From Pseudoalteromonas piratica (lineage in GTDB: Bacteria; Pseudomonadota; Gammaproteobacteria; Enterobacterales; Alteromonadaceae), in the NCBI RefSeq assembly GCF_000788395.1, contig NZ_CP009888.1, positions 248,001 through 312,000 of the forward strand: a stretch of 64,000 nucleotides of DNA, read 5' to 3'. How positions within the stretch are numbered: position 1 is the first letter of the stretch; each line of letters starts with the position of its first letter. The notes beneath the pieces are model-generated. The model made no database searches and was not told the origin of the DNA. It saw only the letters and a list, made by a program, of their open reading frames with translations. Below, one piece after another: positions 1-7,943 of this stretch. A program made the translations under genes and the position numbers.

Positions 1-189
1 GCTTGGTTCCCCGACAAAAACAACGGTGAAAATGGTCAATTTCTAAAAGACGCAGGTATTGGCCTTCGCTTAGCGCCAAGTCGCGCAACAGCAAAAACCG
101 TCATTCATATTGATCTTGCCTTTCCGCTCGATAAAGATGACGAAATCGATACCGTACAATGGGTGATAAAAGTTAAAAATCGTTTTTAA
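1..189 (+). CDS. C-terminal end of a probable outer-membrane beta-barrel protein (5' truncated by window)
   Basis: An open frame runs from base 1 to the TAA at 187-189 (62 residues visible). It shows GIGLRLAPSRA followed by a hydrophobic/polar alternating strand (VIHIDLAFPL), then VQWVIKVKNRF at the very C-terminus. Alternating strands and a terminal phenylalanine are typical of outer-membrane barrels inserted by the BAM machinery, so a surface-antigen (D15)-like or other barrel protein is likely. The start and most of the gene lie outside the window, so the family cannot be fixed. A strong hairpin follows at 235-263. Confidence 0.55.
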   Translation, partial: AWFPDKNNGENGQFLKDAGIGLRLAPSRATAKTVIHIDLAFPLDKDDEIDTVQWVIKVKNRF

Positions 190-234
190 AAACGGTTATT
201 TAAAACTTAGATATTCACTCTAGTTGCTAACGAA

Positions 235-263
235 AAATGCCAGTAACACGGTTACTGGCATTT
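235..263. terminator. Bidirectional hairpin terminator between convergent genes
   Basis: A perfect 13-bp stem (AAATGCCAGTAAC / GTTACTGGCATTT) with a 3-nt loop lies between two convergent genes. A/T tracts on both sides fit a rho-independent terminator working in both directions. Confidence 0.75.
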
Positions 264-276
264 CTATTTGGACGGA

Positions 277-3200
277 CTATCGAAGTCTTCGCAAAAATAG
301 CAACGAAAATAATACAAGCCATACTGGAGACGAACTTCCTGAAGATTGTTTGGCTTGCTTAGCTACCGCAATTTGCCATTGACCTTGGCTTTGGTTGCCA
401 TAGCTGTCTTCAACAAGATAGTTAATAAGTACCGTTTGTTCTTGCTCACCTGCTGTAAAATGGATAGTCCCATCAGCACTAAACGAGAGGTTGTGCGATA
501 CCATAACTAACAACATCGGATTGCCTTCTGGATCACTGTCATTCATTAATACATTGATTGATATACTTTCATTTAGCTCAAGCTGCGAAGATTCATTAAC
601 AACCTCAGGTGCTTGGTTGGGTGCGACCTTAATCAGTAATTGACCTATAGCTATTTGTCCTTCCGGATTCTTAACTGCATAATGCACAATATCTTGACCA
701 ACAAACTCTGGGATCGCCTTATATTTCAACGTAAGCTCAGAGATATTGAGCTGTTCAAATGCAGTGTATGCAAATAATACTTGCTCAACAGCAAATGAAT
801 CTGCCAGTAAATCAAATAGGTTGATTTCTCTTTCAGTATTAAAAGCCACATCAACTATGTTATCTTCAATCTGCTGAGTAAGCTCACCTGACACACTCAT
901 CAATGAAAAGGTAAGGTCTTGATATGTTTCTTGCCCAGTTAACGTTATGCGTAAACAGTTATTGCCAAATCCTAACCCCTCTTGCCAAGATGTGCTGGCT
1001 AGGTCGCAGGCACCTGCTGCCGCAAATGCTGACTCAATATTTAGAGCTTGAGAAGACGCATCAATCCATTCTTCTTGCTCAAACAGCATAACGCTTGCAT
1101 CCGATGGGATGATAAAAGGTAAAGGAATAACTAACGTTTTAGCCTGACCATTGTCTACCTTCTCGTAAACACTTAAGTCATACACAGGCGAAATAAACTT
1201 AAGGTCAGTGTGATTAGTAAACAGGCTATTATTAACCTCGATTCCACGACCAGACAATAAACTGAACCTACCTAATGAAAGACAAAGATTATTACTGCCC
1301 TCAATAACAGCATTTGCCTTATTTAGATCTAGCGATAAACGATTACAGCTTAAAAAGCGATCTTGTGTATCAACAATACCATTTTGGTTGTTATCAACGA
1401 GTGAACGAGTTGCAACATTTGAGGCACGTGAAAACACCTGCTGTTCAACAACAATGTTCGCTTTACCATATGCTATATCCGACGCATTTTCACTGTCAGA
1501 CACAGCAACTTCAACAATGTGCACACCACTATTCATGCCCGCAGGGTCAAAACGTAATACTGCAGGGCTGGTTGTTTGGTTATCAATTGCCAGCTCATCA
1601 ACTAACCAACTGTATGTAAGTGTTTGGGGCGCAATGTCGCCAATCACCTTTGTATAAATAGAAACAGGACCAGCATTAGGGTTAATGCGTCGCGTTAAAG
1701 TACCTTGTTGCTCTACGATTAACTCAACTCGATTTGCCCTTTTTGAAGTCTCTAATTGAATAGTATGCTCACGACTAAAATGGGTGCCTGCCAGTTGAAT
1801 TGTCACCTCACTATCAGTAAATTGCTCATCTAAAATAGACAAGTCTAGTGAAAAGTGATTACTTACACCTGATTCGATACTAATTTCATGAGGCCAATTC
1901 TCATCAGTAAATAATTGACCATCAAGCAAGTAAGTTAACCCTAAATTCAACGGGTAATCAGACGCTTGTCCTGAGAGTCTTATCTCAACAGGCACATTTG
2001 CTTGGCGCTGACTTTGATTATTTGCAATTAGACTGACGTTAGGTAACACACATAATTTCTCTTGCTGTACTTGTGTCACGCCACTGTGATCGGTCGCCAA
2101 CCAAGAACGGTAATGAACACCTGCCAAGAAATAACGCGCTAAGCTATTTGCTGTAACGGATACTTTATGCCCCAAAGCACTTATTGCTTCGACAGGGCTC
2201 TGCGGTATTTCTGTCCATAAGTGTGATGCTTGTACACAATCTCGACTCGCAAGTGTAATAACAGGTGCTTGGCTATTTTCACGATAGACAAAAACATAAG
2301 CTGAGCCTTTTTGACCAAACTGATCCTGTACTGTGTATTCAATTAATAACTCACCATAAAAATTATCGAAAGGTGTAAAGGTCAGTAAATTTTGGGAAAT
2401 TGCGACTTCACCAAACTCTGAAGTAGCCGCAACAATTGTTAACGCTTGTTGTTGGCTAGCAACATCATTTTCGAGTACATCAATGGTTATGCTGTTGTTA
2501 CCCTGGAGCTGCACACTGTCATCTTTAGCATTTATTCGGCTAAGCTCAAAAGTACTTTGAACATTGATATAAATGAACCCAATAGCCGTTGCACCTTCAC
2601 TATCTTCAACAACATATTCAATGATATCTTGCCCAACAAATTCATAATTTGGTGAGTAAATAATTTTATGATTGTCATCCAACGTCAGGAAACCATGTTC
2701 CGCATTAGCACTTTGAAGAATTAATTTATGGTTTTCAGCATCACTGTCATTCTCTAACGGCAACACTATGTAATCTAACGCGTTTTTCTGCATTGTTACA
2801 AAGTCATCATAGGCAATAGGTGCATCATTTACCGCGCTAACATTAAAAATAACATTCGCTTCAGTCGATGTAAGTTCACCGTCACTCACGGTAAAAGAAA
2901 TGCTATCTTGACCAAAATAGTCGGTGTTAGGGGTGTAAATGAGCGATGGCAGTTGCCCTGTAATTTCACCGTTATCTGGAAGCTTTGTTAACGTATAAAT
3001 GAGCTCATCTGAATCAGTATCTGTTCCTTTTAAATCAAATGATTTATTAGCATCTTCATCAAGTTCAAACGTTTCCCCAATCGCAGTCGGGACATCATTG
3101 GTGCTACTAATAGTAATATTAATAGAGGCGATATTTGACGCTAATTGGCCATCAGAAGCGCTAAAGGTCAGACTGTCTTCACCATTAAAATTAGCATTTG

Positions 3201-6200
3201 GCGTATAAATAAGGTTTGGCACTTCACCGCTTAAAGTACCGTACTTTGGCGCCTCTAAAACTTGATAAGTTAGCGCATCTTTATCAACATCTGATGCAAC
3301 CAATATAATTTCTGCACTTGTATCTTCTTCAAGAATATAAGATGTACTTTCAGCTATTGGTTTATCATTCACAGCATCAATTGTTAACTCAACTACTGCT
3401 GGGGTTGAATTGGCAACTCCATCATTTGCGATAAAGACAATCTCATCGCTCCCAAAAAAGTCTGCATTTGGTGTATAGGTAAAATTTGGCGCTGAACCTT
3501 CTAACAAACCATTTTTTGGCTCGCTCACTAAAATATAGTTTAGTAAATCATTCTCAATATCAATTGCCGTTAAAGATAGATTTATAGGTACATCTTCACT
3601 TAGTGAAATAGATTGGTTGTTTGCTATGGGTTTGTCATTCACGGCAACTATTGTTAATTCAACAACTGCTGGGATTGAATTGGCAACTCCATCATTTGCA
3701 ATAAAAGCAAACTCATCACTTCCGAAATAGTCTGCATTTGGTTTGTAAGTAAAATTTGGGGCTGAACCTTCTAAGGAACCATTTCTTGGCTCGCTCACTA
3801 AAATATAACTTAGTGAATCGTTCTCAATATCCATTGCAGTTAAAGATAGGTTGATGGAGGCATCTTCGTTCAATTTTATGGACTGATTATTTGCTATAGG
3901 CTTGTCATTCACTGCAACAACTGTTAATTCAACAACTGCAGGGGTTGAATTGGCAACGCCATCATTAGCAATAAAACTAAACTCATCATTGCCAAAAAAG
4001 TCCGCATGCGGTGTGTATACGAGGTTAGGTAATTTACCAGTAACTGTGCCATTTAAAGGCTGTTTAATTATTTCAAAAGTAAGTAAATCATTTTCAACAT
4101 CCTTCCCTGATAGTACTACTGATATTGAATCATCTTCATTTAGGCTTAAATTAAGAGCGTCAGCTTGAGGTTTATCATTTACCGCAGTTACAGAGATAGA
4201 AACAGTTGTTGACTGCGAGTTTAAGTAGCCATCACTGGCATAGAATGTAAAGCTATCACTACCGAAATAATCAGCATTTGGCGTATAAACAAGATTTGGT
4301 GCACTACCTGAGAGTTTTCCATGCTGTGGTTGTGATAACACAAAAAAGTTTAAGCTGTCACCATCTGCATCACTCGCTGTTAGTTGAATTGAGCGACTAC
4401 TATCTTCATTTAAAGAGACACTATTAGTAAAACCAATTGGTGCGTAGTTAACATCCACCGTAACACGGGGAGAAGTCACCTGATTACCATTAGGCTGCGA
4501 CATATTCGGATCAAAAATAAGATCGGCTTGTGTATGCAAAGAAAGCTGGAAATTAGCACCATCCAAAATGCCATTAATTTGATTGAAATATGCATATAAA
4601 ACAAATTTTTGTGAACCACCATCCGCTAAAGTAATCGGCGCAATTGGGAAGTATAAATAGTCTGTTGCAGTATCATAAAACCCAGGCGTAGCAAAATCAG
4701 ATTCATCCACCAGCACCCAGTCCACTTGCATACGATCTTTTTCTGGCATAGAACCAAGCACCTTCATACGAAGATCATAAATTATTGAAGGCAAACCATC
4801 ACTTGTGCCACCATCAGACAGGGTAAACTCAAATGCTTTAATTGCCTCTGCCGGCGTATCAAAACGATCATGAAATGTGATTGAAGCAGTGTTATCGAGC
4901 GTAATCGTTGCATCTAAATCAGCAAAACTTAGTTTATGCAGTTCAGTGCCAAACTCCATTCCCCACGTCTGTTGGTTATATGCTGAGAAATAGAGTTCAT
5001 TGTTAAAACTAAAGAAGTTTCGAGGCGATGAGTTGGCAATCGGATTAATATTAACCGCTAATGAAACGCCTTCAGCATCGGTAAATTGCCATAGCTCATT
5101 ATCATAATCACCGGTGTGAGCAGAAAAATAGAGCGTATTGTTATGTGCAAATATTTGATCAATACCATCATCACCTGCGGTATTTATATCTGCAACCAGC
5201 TCGGCGCCACCTGCCTCCGAGTAACGATACAATGAACGACCATTAGCAGAGAAATACAAATACCCATTAAATACTGTAAGTGCCTGAGGGTTTGATGAAG
5301 ACCAACTAGGTACAATATCAGCAGCGTTAGTGGCAGGGTTAACACCGTCATACACCCAAAGTTCTTGCCCTATTCCAGCACCTGTTGCATTGAAATATAG
5401 TTTATTGTCGAAAACAGTCAGATATCGAGGCCAACTACTACCAGAGCCAGGCAAAATATCGCTGGCAATTGACGGTGGGTTGACGCCATCATATTGCCAT
5501 AATTCTTGACCATAACTCGCTGATTCAGCAAAGAAGTAAAGTACATTGTTTAACTCAACAAAGTTATGGGCATAAGATGAACCTGTCCCTGTGTTTATAT
5601 CAGCTACCAATTCAGCAGGATTCACCCCATCCGTTCGCCACAACTCATTACCAATCCCTGAACCATCGTCCGCAGCAAAGTACACATAGCCATTAAATAC
5701 CCCCAGCCAGTCTGTAACAAAAAAGTTAGTCGGTAGCACAGGCGATACTGATGAACCGTCAAACGCCCACAAGCTAGAGCGCCTCACTTCATCCACAGTC
5801 ACAAAATAAACAGTATTATTTAAAATAACCTTATTGCCAGTGTAGTTATTGCTGTTAATGCCATCAGAGCGAAAATTTTGAATGAGTTCAGGTGGGTTTA
5901 CACCGTCATATTGCATCAATGCGAGGTCGCGACTACTGTCAGTGATTTTTGCAGAAAACACAACACTGCCGTTATAAACGATTGCCTGTGATGGTGAACT
6001 AGAACGATTGCCAACATTTATTTTGGCCGCTAAGGTTATTTGTGAGCCATCAAATTGAAACAACTCTCTGCCTAAAACAGCATCTCTAATTCCAAACAAT
6101 AATTTATTTTGATAAACCACCGATTCATCAGGGCTTGAGCCATCAGGGCCAGGCATAAAGTCTTCAACTAATTCAATGCCTGAAGCTTCACTATAGCGCC

Positions 6201-7266
6201 ACAATTCACTGCCTATAGCATTGGCGGTATCAGATGAACGAAAATACAGATGCTCGCCATAACTCGTGAGGTTATAAGGTGTTGTAATTCCCGGTTGAGC
6301 GCCATCTGACACCAATTCAACGTGATTACCATCGTAACGCCAAAGCTGATAATTACTCTCTTCTTTCGCTCTAAAATAAAGTTTGCCTTGGTGTTCTGTC
6401 ATCTCTCGGGTGCCAGCCCAACTGCCATTTTTACCAATATTGCTGACTTGCTCCACAACCCCGTCAGCGGTAATTCTGACAAGTTCTTCAATGTTTGAAT
6501 CAATATTCGCTTTAAAATACAGCGCATTTTGATAAATCATCGGATGTTCAATAGAACTACTGCTTGAGCCGACTCGAATATCAAAAAACTGTACGTGGGT
6601 TGTACCATCAAACTGCCAAACTTCAGAACCATTGCTTGGTGTACTGCCGTAATAATAAAGCATGTTATTAAATACAATCGGGTAGCGCATATTAGTGCCA
6701 CTCGTGCCCGGAATCACATCTTCCGGAACGGAAACAGCTCCGGTTTCAGGGTTAAATTCGTGAAGCTCTTTACCATAGGTTGTATTTGAAGCGCTAAAGT
6801 AAAGTTTATTATTAAAAGCGATTAAATGTTCTGGATAAGTAATACCTAGCGCGGCACTATCAAATGCAAAACCCACTGTTTGGCCATCATAAACAAATAT
6901 CTGATAACCTGAATTGGCGGTTGCAGCAACAAAGTAAAGTTTGTTCTGTACTACCGTAAGGTATTTAGGATCGCCACTTTGATAACCATCCGTATTAAGA
7001 TCAGCAACCATAGTGGCAGTAATACCATCATATTGCCAAAGCTCCTGACCAAACGGCCGACTTTCAGCTGAAAAGTACAGTTTTCCTAGATATTCAACGA
7101 AATTCTTGGGATCACTACTAAAACCTGCGTCCGCATTTAGATCCGCAATCAATACCGCACTTGGCGTAGCATAAACGCCAAAGCTAAATACACTCATTAT
7201 AAAAAATGTGACTAGTTGGCAGCACTTAAAACTAAAAAGTGACGCACCTGCTCGCTGTCGACTCAT
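277..7266 (-). CDS. Giant secreted ELWxxDGT-repeat / cadherin-like repeat protein
   Basis: This 2329-residue protein starts at ATG 7266, chosen over an upstream in-frame start because AAGGAAAG sits just before it. A signal peptide (about residues 1-34, ending near VYATPS) is followed by roughly 750 residues of repeats of the type ELWQYDG...ADIN.G..SS....LYFSA, the ELWxxDGT repeat. About residues 930-1480 hold six cadherin/Ig-like repeats of about 90 residues (NEDxS, YTPNADYFGSDSF, NDxP). More bacterial Ig-like segments follow. The C-terminus is a short Ser/Gly stretch, a hydrophobic helix (WLVLFSLLFL) and RRLR, resembling a GlyGly-CTERM sorting tail without the canonical GlyGly. A large exported or surface-anchored adhesin-like protein is likely; substrate and partner are unknown. 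It faces the sigma factor/kinase pair across a 175-bp gap. Confidence 0.8.
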   Translation of the reverse strand: MSRQRAGASLFSFKCCQLVTFFIMSVFSFGVYATPSAVLIADLNADAGFSSDPKNFVEYLGKLYFSAESRPFGQELWQYDGITATMVADLNTDGYQSGDPKYLTVVQNKLYFVAATANSGYQIFVYDGQTVGFAFDSAALGITYPEHLIAFNNKLYFSASNTTYGKELHEFNPETGAVSVPEDVIPGTSGTNMRYPIVFNNMLYYYGSTPSNGSEVWQFDGTTHVQFFDIRVGSSSSSIEHPMIYQNALYFKANIDSNIEELVRITADGVVEQVSNIGKNGSWAGTREMTEHQGKLYFRAKEESNYQLWRYDGNHVELVSDGAQPGITTPYNLTSYGEHLYFRSSDTANAIGSELWRYSEASGIELVEDFMPGPDGSSPDESVVYQNKLLFGIRDAVLGRELFQFDGSQITLAAKINVGNRSSSPSQAIVYNGSVVFSAKITDSSRDLALMQYDGVNPPELIQNFRSDGINSNNYTGNKVILNNTVYFVTVDEVRRSSLWAFDGSSVSPVLPTNFFVTDWLGVFNGYVYFAADDGSGIGNELWRTDGVNPAELVADINTGTGSSYAHNFVELNNVLYFFAESASYGQELWQYDGVNPPSIASDILPGSGSSWPRYLTVFDNKLYFNATGAGIGQELWVYDGVNPATNAADIVPSWSSSNPQALTVFNGYLYFSANGRSLYRYSEAGGAELVADINTAGDDGIDQIFAHNNTLYFSAHTGDYDNELWQFTDAEGVSLAVNINPIANSSPRNFFSFNNELYFSAYNQQTWGMEFGTELHKLSFADLDATITLDNTASITFHDRFDTPAEAIKAFEFTLSDGGTSDGLPSIIYDLRMKVLGSMPEKDRMQVDWVLVDESDFATPGFYDTATDYLYFPIAPITLADGGSQKFVLYAYFNQINGILDGANFQLSLHTQADLIFDPNMSQPNGNQVTSPRVTVDVNYAPIGFTNSVSLNEDSSRSIQLTASDADGDSLNFFVLSQPQHGKLSGSAPNLVYTPNADYFGSDSFTFYASDGYLNSQSTTVSISVTAVNDKPQADALNLSLNEDDSISVVLSGKDVENDLLTFEIIKQPLNGTVTGKLPNLVYTPHADFFGNDEFSFIANDGVANSTPAVVELTVVAVNDKPIANNQSIKLNEDASINLSLTAMDIENDSLSYILVSEPRNGSLEGSAPNFTYKPNADYFGSDEFAFIANDGVANSIPAVVELTIVAVNDKPIANNQSISLSEDVPINLSLTAIDIENDLLNYILVSEPKNGLLEGSAPNFTYTPNADFFGSDEIVFIANDGVANSTPAVVELTIDAVNDKPIAESTSYILEEDTSAEIILVASDVDKDALTYQVLEAPKYGTLSGEVPNLIYTPNANFNGEDSLTFSASDGQLASNIASINITISSTNDVPTAIGETFELDEDANKSFDLKGTDTDSDELIYTLTKLPDNGEITGQLPSLIYTPNTDYFGQDSISFTVSDGELTSTEANVIFNVSAVNDAPIAYDDFVTMQKNALDYIVLPLENDSDAENHKLILQSANAEHGFLTLDDNHKIIYSPNYEFVGQDIIEYVVEDSEGATAIGFIYINVQSTFELSRINAKDDSVQLQGNNSITIDVLENDVASQQQALTIVAATSEFGEVAISQNLLTFTPFDNFYGELLIEYTVQDQFGQKGSAYVFVYRENSQAPVITLASRDCVQASHLWTEIPQSPVEAISALGHKVSVTANSLARYFLAGVHYRSWLATDHSGVTQVQQEKLCVLPNVSLIANNQSQRQANVPVEIRLSGQASDYPLNLGLTYLLDGQLFTDENWPHEISIESGVSNHFSLDLSILDEQFTDSEVTIQLAGTHFSREHTIQLETSKRANRVELIVEQQGTLTRRINPNAGPVSIYTKVIGDIAPQTLTYSWLVDELAIDNQTTSPAVLRFDPAGMNSGVHIVEVAVSDSENASDIAYGKANIVVEQQVFSRASNVATRSLVDNNQNGIVDTQDRFLSCNRLSLDLNKANAVIEGSNNLCLSLGRFSLLSGRGIEVNNSLFTNHTDLKFISPVYDLSVYEKVDNGQAKTLVIPLPFIIPSDASVMLFEQEEWIDASSQALNIESAFAAAGACDLASTSWQEGLGFGNNCLRITLTGQETYQDLTFSLMSVSGELTQQIEDNIVDVAFNTEREINLFDLLADSFAVEQVLFAYTAFEQLNISELTLKYKAIPEFVGQDIVHYAVKNPEGQIAIGQLLIKVAPNQAPEVVNESSQLELNESISINVLMNDSDPEGNPMLLVMVSHNLSFSADGTIHFTAGEQEQTVLINYLVEDSYGNQSQGQWQIAVAKQAKQSSGSSSPVWLVLFSLLFLRRLR
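3360..4170 (-). repeat. Tandem ~270-bp repeats encoding cadherin-like domains
   Basis: Near-identical stretches recur at about 3360, 3630 and 3900, a period of about 270 bp (90 codons). Each contains a string like TTGAATTGGCAAC(T/G)CCATCATT. The protein repeats are similar enough at DNA level to allow slippage or recombination that would change repeat number. More diverged copies extend on both sides. Confidence 0.8.
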
Positions 7267-7441
7267 ACTTTCCTTACCCTGAAAAATTAACAATTAAATG
7301 TGGCTCTTACATTAAGAAACGAGATTCAGGCGCGAACCCCTCAAACTTTTTAATTTTTTTCACTAGTCTCTTTTTTAGGCATTCGTTACAATCGATAGAT
7401 TGGCAAAATGAGTAACACACTTATTATTCGAGGAAGTATTT

Positions 7442-7939
7442 ATGGATTTAACAGACAGTCTTTATCAAGAGTTAAAAGGTTGCGCCAATCGCCTTCTCGC
7501 GGGACAAAATGGCTGTATCACACTGCAAAGCACTGAAATCGTCCATGAAGCTTGCCTTAAAGTTTACGAATCCAACCAAGCGTTTAACAATAAAGCGCAT
7601 GTTTACCGCTGTGCGGCTAAAGCGATGCGTCACTTATTGATTGATCATGCGCGGGCAAAATCTAGCAAAAAACGCACACCCGCCTTTATGACGCAATCAT
7701 TAACCACGTTACTCAACAACAATGATGAAAACTTAGGTTTATTTACGATAGATAAAACCTTAGAAGAAATGAACGAACTGGGTGAACGTACCGTTAATAT
7801 CGCTGAGCTCCACTACTTTGCTAGCTTTAGCCAAAAAGAAATCGCCAAACATTTAGAAATAGGACTGGCCACTGTCGAACGCGAACTAAAATTTGCTCGC
7901 GCATTTATCACCGATAAATTATTGCAATCTCACGCCTAG
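7442..7939 (+). CDS. ECF-subfamily RNA polymerase sigma factor (Sig-70_X6 type)
   Basis: A 165-residue sigma factor. Region 2 is represented by EIVHEACLKVYES and YRCAAKAMRHLLIDHARAK. Region 4 (ELHYFASFSQKEIAKHLEIGLATVERELKFAR) is a clear helix-turn-helix for the -35 element. The LLIDHARAK motif is characteristic of the ECF group commonly encoded beside Ser/Thr kinases with TPRs, and the next gene, 4 bp downstream, is such a kinase. No anti-sigma factor is seen, so control through the kinase is plausible but inferred. The divergent giant protein at 277-7266 is a natural candidate target. Confidence 0.9.
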   Translation: MDLTDSLYQELKGCANRLLAGQNGCITLQSTEIVHEACLKVYESNQAFNNKAHVYRCAAKAMRHLLIDHARAKSSKKRTPAFMTQSLTTLLNNNDENLGLFTIDKTLEEMNELGERTVNIAELHYFASFSQKEIAKHLEIGLATVERELKFARAFITDKLLQSHA

Positions 7940-7943
7940 TCCT

